Below are positions 1-8,245 of a DNA stretch of 64,000 nt, piece after piece; position 1 is the first letter of the stretch, and every line of letters begins with the position of its first letter. The notes beneath the pieces are model-generated. The model did no database searches. It saw nothing but the letters and a program-made list of their open reading frames with translations, and was not told the DNA's origin. The position numbers were made by a program, and so were the translations under genes. This DNA comes from Petrocella sp. FN5 (GTDB lineage Bacteria > Bacillota > Clostridia > Lachnospirales > Vallitaleaceae), in contig NZ_JARGDP010000001.1 in the NCBI RefSeq assembly GCF_029210395.1, forward strand, positions 62,001 through 126,000, in the 5' to 3' direction.

Positions 1-170
1 TTGGTGCTGCTTACCTTGCAGGACTTGCAGTTGGATTCTGGGAAAGCAAGCAATCTGTTATTGATTCTTGGAACCTAGATCGTCGTTTTGAGCCTTCAAT
101 TGATAATGCAGATGAGCTTTATGCTGGATGGCAAAAAGCTGTTAGCCGCGCACAAGCTTGGACTGACTAA
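1..170 (+). CDS. glpK: Glycerol kinase, C-terminal end (partial)
   Basis: Reading from base 3, 55 codons run to a TAA at 168-170. The peptide (GAAYLAGLAVGFWES, then WNLDRRFEP and a closing YAGWQKAVSRA stretch) is the typical C-terminus of glycerol kinase, the FGGY-family enzyme that makes glycerol-3-phosphate from glycerol and ATP in the cytoplasm. The rest of the gene lies left of the window. A terminator follows at once, and the next genes encode a glycerol-3-phosphate dehydrogenase-like set, which supports the call. Identity comes from family recognition of the tail alone, so it is strong but not complete. Confidence 0.9.
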   Translation, partial: GAAYLAGLAVGFWESKQSVIDSWNLDRRFEPSIDNADELYAGWQKAVSRAQAWTD

Positions 171-225
171 TAAAGATACCGGTATAGAGAGATAATTAAA
201 AAGTAGTAAATGGCATCATATTGAG

Positions 226-271
226 AGGCCGTACATCTTTTCAGACTTACTGGATATGTGCGGCCTTTTTT
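226..271 (+). terminator. Intrinsic terminator after glpK
   Basis: AGGCCGTACAT pairs with ATGTGCGGCCT (one G-T pair), followed by a run of Ts. It ends the glpK transcript, so the flavoprotein genes downstream probably have their own promoter or depend on read-through. Confidence 0.85.
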
Positions 272-370
272 ATTAATTATTTGATGTGATAAACAGAAGG
301 CTAGGTTTTTCAGATCAAATAATTACAATAGATGGAAACATATTTAAAACACTTTTAAGGAGGCAATAAA

Positions 371-1813
371 ATGTATGATGTAGTAATAATTGGTGCCGGC
401 GTAGCGGGCACGTCTATTGCAAGAGAGTTGTCAAGATATAAGCTGAAAATAGCTGTAATTGACAAAGAAAACGATGTTGCAAATGAAACAACCATGGCAA
501 ACAGTGCCATTATTCACGCGGGGTATGACGCAGAGCCCTACAAGAATAAAGGAAAGTTTAATGCAAAGGGTAACGCAATGTATACACAACTCACAGAAGA
601 ATTAGATATACCTTTTAAAAGAGTTGGATCGCTTGTGCTTGCATTTTCAGAAGCAGACTTAGCAACCATTGAACTTCTTTATGAAAGAGGTATTGAAAAT
701 GGCGTTCCGGATCAAAAATTATTAACCAAAGAAGAAGTTCTTGAGATGGAGCCAAATGTAAATGATACTATTTTTGGTGCTCTTTATGCACCAACAGCCG
801 GCATTATTTCTTCATGGGAAGTGGCTATTGCCTGTATGGAAAATGCAATGGATAATGGTGCAGAGTTGTTTTTGAATACCACAGTTGAAGACATCAAAAA
901 AGACGGAGATGTGTTTACAGTAAAAACAGATCAACAAGACTTCCAAACAAAATATGTTGTGAATGCTGCAGGTGTATTTTCAGATAAAATCAACAATATG
1001 ATTGCAGCACCAACTTTTGAGATTCAAGCAAGAAAAGGTCAATATTTCATCATGGATAAAGATATAGGCACCCTTGTTAATACTGTACTTTTCCAATGTC
1101 CTTCAGATGTCGGTAAAGGTATTTTGGTAGCGCCAACGGTGCATGGAAACCTACTTATTGGACCGGATTCAGTATTTGTAGATGATAGAGAAGATGTTAG
1201 TACAACAGCCCCTGAGCTTGCTATGATTCGTGAGGCTGCTGCTTTAACAACCAGTAAAATTGATAATAGAAAAGTCATTCGTTCTTTTTCAGGGCTTAGA
1301 GCGACTTCAACAACCCATGACTTTGTACTTGGTGAAACACCGGACGTACAAGGCTTTTTCAACGTAGGTGGCTTTGAATCTCCTGGTCTATCTGCAGCAC
1401 CTGCTGTAGCGGTATATGTAGCTGATCAGATTAAAGAAAGAAACGGTGGCTTTGAGCCAAACCCAACTTTTAATCCGGTTCGTCGTCCATTCATTCGTTT
1501 TGATGAGTTAGATACAGAAGAAAAAGCAGCTTTAGTTAAAGAGAATCCTCTTTATGGTCGTGTTATATGTAGATGTGAAACAGTTACAGAAGGCGAAATC
1601 ATGGATGCAATCCATCGTAATGTTGGTGCAACCACTGTGAAATCTGTTAAGAAACGTACAAGAGCAGGCATGGGTCGTTGCCAAGGTGGTTTTTGTGAGC
1701 CACGTGTTATAGAGATTCTATCTAGAGAACTTGGTAAGTCGATGAATCAAGTGAGTTATGACTCGCCTAAAGCGTATATATTAACCGGCAGAACAAAAAA
1801 TGTAGAAGAATAA
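371..1813 (+). CDS. glpA: GlpA-like FAD-dependent glycerol-3-phosphate dehydrogenase with BFD-like [2Fe-2S] domain
   Basis: 480 residues. A DAO-type FAD domain starts at residue 3 with the dinucleotide-binding motif GAGVAG. The last 90 residues carry a BFD-like [2Fe-2S] domain with Cys400, Cys402, Cys437 and Cys442 (RCE and GRCQGGFCEPR motifs). Family knowledge: such proteins oxidise glycerol-3-phosphate to dihydroxyacetone phosphate and correspond to subunit A of the anaerobic enzyme. An AAGGAGG site at 357-363 sets the start. It lies 17 bases before a second flavoprotein and a DUF1667 gene, a clostridial arrangement in which no membrane GlpC is present, so the electron acceptor is unclear. 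Another L-2-hydroxyacid substrate cannot be excluded, but the glpK neighbour favours glycerol-3-phosphate. Confidence 0.8.
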   Translation: MYDVVIIGAGVAGTSIARELSRYKLKIAVIDKENDVANETTMANSAIIHAGYDAEPYKNKGKFNAKGNAMYTQLTEELDIPFKRVGSLVLAFSEADLATIELLYERGIENGVPDQKLLTKEEVLEMEPNVNDTIFGALYAPTAGIISSWEVAIACMENAMDNGAELFLNTTVEDIKKDGDVFTVKTDQQDFQTKYVVNAAGVFSDKINNMIAAPTFEIQARKGQYFIMDKDIGTLVNTVLFQCPSDVGKGILVAPTVHGNLLIGPDSVFVDDREDVSTTAPELAMIREAAALTTSKIDNRKVIRSFSGLRATSTTHDFVLGETPDVQGFFNVGGFESPGLSAAPAVAVYVADQIKERNGGFEPNPTFNPVRRPFIRFDELDTEEKAALVKENPLYGRVICRCETVTEGEIMDAIHRNVGATTVKSVKKRTRAGMGRCQGGFCEPRVIEILSRELGKSMNQVSYDSPKAYILTGRTKNVEE

Positions 1814-1829
1814 AAGAGAGGACAAAACT

Positions 1830-3092
1830 ATGCAAAATTATGATTTGATTGTTGTCGGTGGTGGACCAGCAGGTTTGGCTGCCGCTATAGAGGCAAAAAA
1901 GAATGATGTAGATAGTATTTTGATTATTGAAAGAGACCGTGAGGTTGGCGGTATACTACAACAATGTATCCATAACGGTTTTGGGCTACACATATTTAAG
2001 GAACAATTAACAGGACCTGAGTATGCGGAGCGTTTTATTGAAGAAGCAAAATCCATGAATATTGATTATGTAGTAGATACAATGGTTCTTGATGTTACAC
2101 CAGAAAAAGTTGTTCATGTTATTAACCCAAAGACGGGCTATCAGACCTTCCAAGCGAAAGCTGTTATTATGGCTATGGGATGTAGAGAACGTACAAGAGG
2201 CGCAATCAACATCCCAGGCTATAGACCATCTGGTGTCTATTCAGCAGGAACGGCACAAAGATATACCAATATGGAAGGCTTTATGCCAGGCAAAAAAGTA
2301 TTTATCTTAGGATCAGGTGATATAGGGCTGATCATGGCAAGACGTATGGTTCTTGAAGGCGCAGAAGTGTTAGGTGTTGCTGAATTGATGCCGTTTTCCG
2401 GTGGATTAAAACGTAATATTGTACAGTGTCTAGATGACTATAATATTCCACTATTACTAAGCCATACAATCATCAAGATAGAAGGTAAGGATCGTCTTGA
2501 AAAAGTTATTGTTGCTCAAGTAGATGAGAATTTTAGACCAATTCCAGGAACTGAAAAAGAATATGAAGTAGATACATTATTACTATCTGTTGGATTGATT
2601 CCTGAAAATGAGCTTTCTAAAAAAGCGGGTATCAAACTTAATCCCGTTACATCAGGACCATTTGTTAATGAGTCTATGGAAACCAGTGTTGAAGGTATTT
2701 TTGCTTGCGGTAACGTTGTTCATGTCCACGACCTAGTTGACTTTGTAACTCAAGAAAGTCGACGTGCAGGCCTTAATGCGGCAAAATACATTAAAAATGA
2801 AAAAGCTACAGAAGGTAAAATTGTAGAAGCCAATACTGGTTTTGGTATTACCTATGTTGTGCCAAGTAAAATTTTGGTAGATAACGTTGAGGATGAACTG
2901 GTTATGTTTATGCGTGTAAACAATGTATACTCCAATATGCGTTTAGAAGTGAAATCAGGAGATACAGTGATTAAGTCAATTAAACGACGTCATTTGGCGC
3001 CGGGAGAAATGGAACAAGTCAAACTAAAACCTTCCGATTTGGCGAAAGCTGAAGGCGAACTGGTATTTTCTATTGTAGGGGAGGATGCATAA
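1830..3092 (+). CDS. FAD/NAD(P)-dependent oxidoreductase, GlpB-like partner
   Basis: 420 residues with two Rossmann motifs: GGGPAG near residue 11 for FAD and GSGDIG near residue 160 for a pyridine nucleotide. A GGILQQCIHNGFG segment follows the first motif and is typical of this NAD(P)/FAD oxidoreductase family, which accompanies GlpA-like proteins in Clostridia. The ribosome site AGAGAGG precedes the ATG. It probably takes electrons from the upstream GlpA-like subunit and passes them to NAD(P) or another carrier; this is inference. It is not a standard GlpB by sequence feel, so no symbol is given. Confidence 0.75.
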   Translation: MQNYDLIVVGGGPAGLAAAIEAKKNDVDSILIIERDREVGGILQQCIHNGFGLHIFKEQLTGPEYAERFIEEAKSMNIDYVVDTMVLDVTPEKVVHVINPKTGYQTFQAKAVIMAMGCRERTRGAINIPGYRPSGVYSAGTAQRYTNMEGFMPGKKVFILGSGDIGLIMARRMVLEGAEVLGVAELMPFSGGLKRNIVQCLDDYNIPLLLSHTIIKIEGKDRLEKVIVAQVDENFRPIPGTEKEYEVDTLLLSVGLIPENELSKKAGIKLNPVTSGPFVNESMETSVEGIFACGNVVHVHDLVDFVTQESRRAGLNAAKYIKNEKATEGKIVEANTGFGITYVVPSKILVDNVEDELVMFMRVNNVYSNMRLEVKSGDTVIKSIKRRHLAPGEMEQVKLKPSDLAKAEGELVFSIVGEDA

Positions 3093-3093
3093 G

Positions 3094-3468
3094 ATGGCAG
3101 ATAACAAAGTAGAATTAGTATGTATTGCATGTCCCGTTGGATGTTTAATGGAAGTTGAGCAAAACGGTGACGAGTTTATAGTAACTGGGAACGCATGTAA
3201 ACGTGGCCCTGAATATGCAAAAGCAGAGTTAACACATCCAACACGTACATTGTGTACAACTGTAGCAATAAAAAATGGCTTTCTAAATCGTGTACCGGTA
3301 TTCACAGAGGACGAGATTCCTAAAGGTTTGATTTTTGAAGCGATGGATGAAATCAATAAAATCGTTGTTGAAGCACCCGTTAAAGTAAGACAGATTGTTA
3401 TAGAGAATTTATTGGGTACAGGTATTAATGTTGTAACGACAAGAAGTATGAGTAAAAAGAATTCTTAA
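3094..3468 (+). CDS. DUF1667 small cysteine protein
   Basis: 124 residues. The N-terminus has Cys10, Cys13, Cys17 and Cys35 (CIACPVGC, then GNACKRG), a likely Fe-S or zinc site. The family is DUF1667, regularly encoded after the two flavoproteins above; its role is not defined but it is presumably an electron-transfer or assembly subunit of the same complex. An upstream ATG at 3085 is in frame, but the GGGGAGG site (3077-3084) would abut it with no spacing, while it sits 9 bases before 3094. That ATG lies one base after the preceding stop, so 3094 is chosen. Confidence 0.8.
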   Translation: MADNKVELVCIACPVGCLMEVEQNGDEFIVTGNACKRGPEYAKAELTHPTRTLCTTVAIKNGFLNRVPVFTEDEIPKGLIFEAMDEINKIVVEAPVKVRQIVIENLLGTGINVVTTRSMSKKNS

Positions 3469-3480
3469 AAAAACACACAA

Positions 3481-3511
3481 AAAAGTCATTCCGGGGGGGA
3501 TGACTTTTTTT
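3481..3511 (+). terminator. Intrinsic terminator after DUF1667 gene
   Basis: AAAAGTCAT pairs with ATGACTTTT around a G-rich loop, followed by further Ts. The A-tract on the left lets it act on both strands, which suits the converging genes here. Confidence 0.85.
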
Positions 3512-3548
3512 GTGGGCTCTTTATCAAATCTTGAGGTAATCTCTATGT

Positions 3549-4994
3549 TTATGTAATAATTTCATTCATGAGTATGGGGTCACCGTTTATGGCCATGAAG
3601 AGTTTTCTTCGAAGCTGTTTTTTGGTGTTGACGAGTTCGGCAGCTAATTTGTCAATGGCTATAGTGGACAATACAGACTGTATATAGCCTTCAATTAGAC
3701 TATCAAGACTAAGACCTAACTGGTTAAAGTCTTTTTGATCCACCAACTTAAGTCGACCGGTTTCACTTGCCCATCCATCTATCATTTTAATGGATAAATT
3801 GGTACCAAGTATTTGCCATGAGTCTTCTAAAGGGTCTAAATTGGTTGTCAGAGGTTTTTCAGCTCTCCTGGCATACATGGCTATAGGTCGATAGCCACTT
3901 GGTGTAGATGCAATCATAAACCTTAGATCGGCCACATAGATTTCTTTCTTTTTATTAGGAACCATACCTACATGGTAATACAGACCATCACTACCCTGGG
4001 TACTCCAGTGATAATTACCAATAAGACTCTGTACGATGAAATCTTCATAAGGATGGCTTAAAGACATAAAATAATCCAGTTCTTGTTTACAAGTAATGGT
4101 ATAAACACCTTGGCCGGCATTGCTATATGGATTTTTTATGACAGCATGTCCGCCAAATCGATCCACCCACAAAGGAATCTCGTTGAGTTTTACATCTTTT
4201 ATGGTTTCTGGTGTATTTATTTTAAGGCCATAATTTTTTAGATCACCATTATAAAAGTCATAAGCTTTTGCGGCCATCCGCTTATTTCGACCACCTGCAA
4301 GACAAGCAATAATAGGATTATAGATTAGTGTTTTGGATTTGACAGGAATGCGGTTCCAGGGTGTTTGAGTCACATAACGAATAGCAGCTTTGATTGGAAA
4401 CCAGTGTCCATCTTTGTCACGGACCTCCATGATTTCATCCACAAATCGTACACTAGGATTCGGGTCACCATCATAAAAGGAGGCCAAATAGACATCCTCA
4501 CCTGTGATTTGTGCAAGTGCTGCAGCATAACCGGAAGCTTCCATTTCATTTTTATCGTAGATTACAGCGTAATGACCACTTACAACGCGCTTTTCTTTGA
4601 CAAGAGGTAAAAAGGAAGTCTCAATAAGACGTTGATAGCCACCCATTTCTTCTTGGTCGAACAATAGTGGCATAGATTTTTGACCGGAGGGTGATGAATT
4701 GGTTTCGATGACAACCATCTGTCTTTTTCCGTTAGCGGTGGTTACATGAAAAAGGTCTGTACCTGACCACTGTATGTGGTTAGGACGATAAGTAAGAAGT
4801 CTTGTGAGACCTTCACTGTCCACTCTTGGATTCAGATGGCAGTAACGTTCGATGATTCTTTCTATGTCCATATTAAGGAAAAAAAGTACCAAGGGACTAA
4901 TTTGAGCATTTACCACCTTATGATAATAATGATTTTCTTGTATAAAGTTACCCGGCCTGATGAGAAGAGCCGGTTCTGCAAAATTTATTTTCAT
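3549..4994 (-). CDS. ATP-grasp-like protein of unknown substrate
   Basis: 481 residues. Residues near 275-300 read GGHAVIKNPYSNAGQGVYTI, which looks like the ATP-grasp lysine and glycine-rich loop. The rest matches no family I can name with certainty; the YheC/YheD endospore coat-associated ATP-grasp group is a possible relative. No signal peptide or membrane segment is seen. AGGAGG stands 6-7 bases before the ATG. It is the second gene of a two-gene unit with the RimK-like ligase (12-base gap), so both probably act on the same substrate, for example adding amino acids to a peptide, protein or coat polymer. That function is inference. Confidence 0.55.
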   Translation of the reverse strand: MKINFAEPALLIRPGNFIQENHYYHKVVNAQISPLVLFFLNMDIERIIERYCHLNPRVDSEGLTRLLTYRPNHIQWSGTDLFHVTTANGKRQMVVIETNSSPSGQKSMPLLFDQEEMGGYQRLIETSFLPLVKEKRVVSGHYAVIYDKNEMEASGYAAALAQITGEDVYLASFYDGDPNPSVRFVDEIMEVRDKDGHWFPIKAAIRYVTQTPWNRIPVKSKTLIYNPIIACLAGGRNKRMAAKAYDFYNGDLKNYGLKINTPETIKDVKLNEIPLWVDRFGGHAVIKNPYSNAGQGVYTITCKQELDYFMSLSHPYEDFIVQSLIGNYHWSTQGSDGLYYHVGMVPNKKKEIYVADLRFMIASTPSGYRPIAMYARRAEKPLTTNLDPLEDSWQILGTNLSIKMIDGWASETGRLKLVDQKDFNQLGLSLDSLIEGYIQSVLSTIAIDKLAAELVNTKKQLRRKLFMAINGDPILMNEIIT

Positions 4995-5006
4995 AAAACC
5001 TCCTGA

Positions 5007-5909
5007 TTATCTATGCAAACGTGTTTTTATATATTCATATATTTCGTGTGGTACATTAACATTGACACAAGACTCCATACCCTTGAACATAGGTGAAGAA
5101 TTGACTTCACAAATCTTGAAATGATCCCCGTCAAAGAGTAAATCCACACCGGAAATATCAAGTCCTAATACCTTTGTAGCCTCAAGAGCCAGCCATTCAA
5201 TTGCAGGCGTTAAAGTATAAGGTGTAACAGAACCGCCGGCAGAATAGTTGGCTCGGAAATCATCATCACCGGCTTGTCGATGCATACATCCGATAATGCG
5301 GCCACCAACTACAAAAACACGCAAATCCCGGCCGAGACTGTCGGTCATCATTTCTTGCAAAATGATATTAAGCTGTGGGTTAGCTATTTCAATAATACGA
5401 GTGCTGTTTTTGAAGGCATCTTCACTCTCAGCCATAAAAACACCTTTGCCTAAAGAGCCGGATAGGGTTTTTATAACAATGGGGAAAGAAAAAAGACGTT
5501 TAATGAGTGGAATCTCAACCGGGAACTTAAGAAGCATGGTTTTTGGTACAGGTAAATTACGCTGGGCCAAAATTTGATGAGAAAAAAGTTTGTCTTTAAC
5601 CGTTTCAATGCTAAGGGATGTATTGATACACGGGATGCCCAATCTTTCAATATGTCGAATCAGTGCCAAAGCAAAATAAGTCGTACCGGATCCCATTCTA
5701 GGGAGTACAAAGTCAGGTAAATCAGTAAATTCTCCATTGACATAGATGCTTTTTTCATCTTCCCTTGTGACGATAATATCAATTTGATCAGGACAGTAGA
5801 CTTCAATATCTATGCCCATTTTTTCAGCTTCCTCAATAAAACGATTGATTTCATAGTGTGTTTCATTTAATGCTTCTTTGGATACTTTGTAGATAATCCA
5901 ACCTTTCAT
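5007..5909 (-). CDS. RimK-like ATP-grasp ligase
   Basis: 300 residues with the layout of the RimK / alpha-L-glutamate ligase family: an N-terminal pre-ATP-grasp region, KDKLFSHQILAQRNLPVPKT at about residues 105-124, VIKTLSGSLGKGVF as the ATP-binding loop, and metal-binding DLLFDGDHFKICEVNSSP near residue 270 (the E-x-N pair). Such enzymes join an amino acid to a carboxylate using ATP. Which substrate it uses here is unknown. It leads the minus-strand pair and is transcribed divergently from the small basic peptide gene at 6188. The ribosome site (AAGGGT) is weak. Confidence 0.75.
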   Translation of the reverse strand: MKGWIIYKVSKEALNETHYEINRFIEEAEKMGIDIEVYCPDQIDIIVTREDEKSIYVNGEFTDLPDFVLPRMGSGTTYFALALIRHIERLGIPCINTSLSIETVKDKLFSHQILAQRNLPVPKTMLLKFPVEIPLIKRLFSFPIVIKTLSGSLGKGVFMAESEDAFKNSTRIIEIANPQLNIILQEMMTDSLGRDLRVFVVGGRIIGCMHRQAGDDDFRANYSAGGSVTPYTLTPAIEWLALEATKVLGLDISGVDLLFDGDHFKICEVNSSPMFKGMESCVNVNVPHEIYEYIKTRLHR

Positions 5910-6092
5910 GGATGACCCTTAAGTGTTGCCACTTACCTTTCTGTGTATGTTTTATAGCGCTCAATTAGTAGTTTGATCATATCTAAAAAAGACAATATAT
6001 TTTTATTATACATGATTGAATGAGGTTATCAAAATAAAAAATGATGAATAAAAATATATTTAATGATATAATACATTTACAGCAACAAATAT

Positions 6093-6157
6093 GGTTGAAA
6101 GATCAAAAATAAGTTTTACTAAGTTCACATACAATATATAGTTTTGACACCTTAACC
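6093..6157 (+). repeat. Palindromic intergenic repeat, short copy C
   Basis: A 65-bp element from GGTTGAAAG to CTTAACC. The arms share GGTT and TCAAAA with pairing ends, and ACATACAATATATA also occurs in the 116-bp copy at 15050. It is flanked on both sides by a direct AAATAT (6087-6092 and 6158-6163), which looks like a target-site duplication. It lies 31 bases before the start of the small ORF at 6188 and after a TATAAT at 6067-6072, so it is probably in the 5' leader of that gene. Confidence 0.65.
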
Positions 6158-6187
6158 AAATATGAAAGTTACATTAAAGGAGTACAC

Positions 6188-6343
6188 ATGTCAGAGAAAA
6201 ATCAAGAAATGATGAAAAAAATATTAGAGCAGAAGAAGGCAACACAAAGTAACAAGCAAAAAATGAAACCCGATAAAAAAATAGGATCTAGCCAAAAAGG
6301 CAAACTTAATCAAAAAGCCGGAGGCTCAAACAACAAGGTATAG
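6188..6343 (+). CDS. Small basic Lys/Gln-rich protein, 51 residues
   Basis: ATG at 6188 follows AAAGGAG at 6176-6182. The 51-residue product begins MSEKNQEMMKKILEQKK and ends in a glycine-asparagine-rich tail; it is lysine- and glutamine-rich, has no cysteine, no hydrophobic stretch and no signal peptide, and should be largely unstructured with a short N-terminal helix. A strong hairpin terminator follows. Good start, ribosome site and terminator support a real gene. The function is unknown. Its divergent position to a RimK-like ligase allows the idea that it is a substrate, but it could equally be a nucleic-acid-binding small protein. Confidence 0.65.
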   Translation: MSEKNQEMMKKILEQKKATQSNKQKMKPDKKIGSSQKGKLNQKAGGSNNKV

Positions 6344-6373
6344 TTGTGTGTAGATGGATGCTTTTCATTTCAT

Positions 6374-6420
6374 AGCCTCATTTTTGTTGATGTTATAACA
6401 AGAATGAGGCTTTATAATTT
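6374..6420 (+). terminator. Hairpin terminator after the small protein gene
   Basis: AGCCTCATTTTTGTT (6374-6388) pairs with AACAAGAATGAGGCT (6397-6411), a 15-bp stem with one G-T pair, followed by TTATAATTT. The U-tract is imperfect. The same design recurs at 59576. Confidence 0.75.
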
Positions 6421-6446
6421 CACAAGAAAGAGGCGTAAAGATAATA

Positions 6447-7556
6447 ATGATAAAAACACATACGAGAATCATAGGGATACTTTTGGTAATGGTTCTTTCT
6501 GTTTATTCTTGGTCATATGCCACCGTTAATATGGAAGTGGTTACAGAAGCTGAAAATCAAATTCTACAAATTGATGAAGAAGAAGCTATAATTTTGTCGG
6601 ATTTGTACCGTATTGAACAAGAAATAATGTTGCTTGAGGCGGATGAAGTGACCTTATCAGAGGATATTGACAGGTATTATGCCCAAATACAAGAGCTAGA
6701 AAAAAGAATTGTAGATGAGGAAAATGCTTTTAATGAAAACAGGGATATTCTAGAACATATTTTGAGAGCGTATCAGAAAAGAGGCGTTGGTACATTCTTA
6801 GAAATCTTGCTTGACTCGGATCATTTATCTGATTTTTTGAGACGACTGAATATACTTAGAGATTTGACACAAAATACCGGAGCGCTATTGAACCACTTAG
6901 AGGATGTACAACAACGTCTAGGAATAGAAAAAGAGTCATTAGCTGAACAACTGATTAACTTGGAAAAGGAGCAGGATAGACTAGGACAAGTTGTGGGCGA
7001 GATAAAAGCAACAAGGGCAGAAAAAGAAGCCTATTTAACAGATCTATTAGATAAGAGAGTTTTTTTTGAGAATATTCTATATGAGATTAACACGGCGTGG
7101 AAAGTACTTAAGCCTATGTTTGTTCAAGCCAGTGAAGGGTTCTCTAAATTAGCTGAAAGTGGTAGTCTACCTGAAGATGCTATGAAGCTTAGGTTATCTA
7201 TGTCAGGCTTTGATGCCATAATATCTGAAAAGGTTTTTAATGATGCTATTGTACAGAATCCGGATATTCCGGAGCTGGAATTTGAGTTTGAGGAAGGTTA
7301 TATTCAGTTATCAGTACCTAGTAAACATTTGAGTGTAAATGGTAATTTTCAAGTTATAGATGGCACTGAACTGGTGTTTACTCCTGAAACAGGTACCTTT
7401 TATGACATGCCGCTGAATACTCAATTGATGAATGAGCTTTTTGAAGATGGCGGTCTAAGGTTGAACCTAAAGCCAATTATTGGTAACAATAAAATCAAGA
7501 CGGCAAAGTCTAAAGAGAATGACTTAATACTTGCGGTACAAATTAATTTGTTTTAG
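6447..7556 (+). CDS. Secreted coiled-coil protein, probable FtsEX partner
   Basis: 369 residues. An N-terminal hydrophobic segment (residues 8-24, ILLVMVLSVYSWSYA) serves as signal peptide or anchor. Residues 30-220 form a long coiled coil rich in Glu/Leu, with a GVGTFLEILLDSDHLSDFLRR segment near 110-130 that resembles the PcsB/CwlO/EnvC coiled-coil domain which docks on FtsX. The last 120 residues form a beta-rich region with no NlpC/P60, CHAP or LytM motif that I can see. It sits 11 bases before ftsE, so it most likely couples FtsEX to cell-wall hydrolysis as an activator rather than as an enzyme. That role is inferred from position and architecture. Confidence 0.7.
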   Translation: MIKTHTRIIGILLVMVLSVYSWSYATVNMEVVTEAENQILQIDEEEAIILSDLYRIEQEIMLLEADEVTLSEDIDRYYAQIQELEKRIVDEENAFNENRDILEHILRAYQKRGVGTFLEILLDSDHLSDFLRRLNILRDLTQNTGALLNHLEDVQQRLGIEKESLAEQLINLEKEQDRLGQVVGEIKATRAEKEAYLTDLLDKRVFFENILYEINTAWKVLKPMFVQASEGFSKLAESGSLPEDAMKLRLSMSGFDAIISEKVFNDAIVQNPDIPELEFEFEEGYIQLSVPSKHLSVNGNFQVIDGTELVFTPETGTFYDMPLNTQLMNELFEDGGLRLNLKPIIGNNKIKTAKSKENDLILAVQINLF

Positions 7557-7567
7557 AAGGAGAAAAA

Positions 7568-8245
7568 ATGATAGAGGCACATGATTTAGAGTTGATTTAT
7601 AGTGATGGCACAGTAGCCGTTAAACCTTTTAATCTAAAAGTAGGCAAAGGAGAGCTGGTTTATATTACCGGTGCTAGCGGATCGGGTAAAACGAGTCTGC
7701 TGAAATTGCTTATTGGAAGTGAATATCCAACGGGTGGTACCTTAAATATTCTAGGAGAGCCGATTAATAAAGGTAACAGCAAAAGCATTAGTAAAATACG
7801 ACATAAAATTGGACCCATTTTTCAAGAGTTTAGATTAATCAAAGGAAAAACCTCTATGGATAATGTTAAGCTGGGGATGCGATTTATTGGTATGAAGCCG
7901 AGTCAAATAGAGGAAGAAGCTCAATCTGTGTTGATTAAGGTAGGTCTTGAGGATAAATTAAATATTAAGGTGGATTATCTTTCTTGGGGTGAGTGTCAAC
8001 GAGTGGCCATTGCAAGGGCAGTAGCCAGAAAGCCAGCTCTTATCTTAGCAGATGAACCTACAGGTAATTTGGATCGGGAAAATGCAATTAAGATGTTAGA
8101 GCTTTTAGCATCTTTTAGAACAAAAGACACAGCGGTCATTATGACAACCCATGCAACTCATTTAATAGAAGGTCATGCTCATGCCACGTACATTCATATG
8201 GATCGAGGCAGGGTGAATATTGAAAGGCAAGGCAAATCCTATTGA
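7568..8245 (+). CDS. ftsE: Cell division ATP-binding protein FtsE
   Basis: 225 residues, one ABC ATPase domain. Walker A is GASGSGKT (35-42), the signature is LSWGECQ (138-144), and Walker B is LILADE (158-163) followed by PTGNLD. The signature has Trp in place of the first glycine of LSGGQ, a variable position. FtsE drives conformational change in FtsX to switch on peptidoglycan hydrolases during division or elongation. The ribosome site AAGGAG precedes the ATG. Its stop overlaps the start of ftsX. The FtsX neighbour separates it from LolD-type or macrolide ABC ATPases. Confidence 0.88.
   Translation: MIEAHDLELIYSDGTVAVKPFNLKVGKGELVYITGASGSGKTSLLKLLIGSEYPTGGTLNILGEPINKGNSKSISKIRHKIGPIFQEFRLIKGKTSMDNVKLGMRFIGMKPSQIEEEAQSVLIKVGLEDKLNIKVDYLSWGECQRVAIARAVARKPALILADEPTGNLDRENAIKMLELLASFRTKDTAVIMTTHATHLIEGHAHATYIHMDRGRVNIERQGKSY

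Noticed and set aside
6344-6529. 61-codon plus-strand frame starting right after the small basic protein gene
   Set aside because: It crosses the terminator hairpin, overlaps the start of the coiled-coil gene in another frame and lacks a ribosome site.
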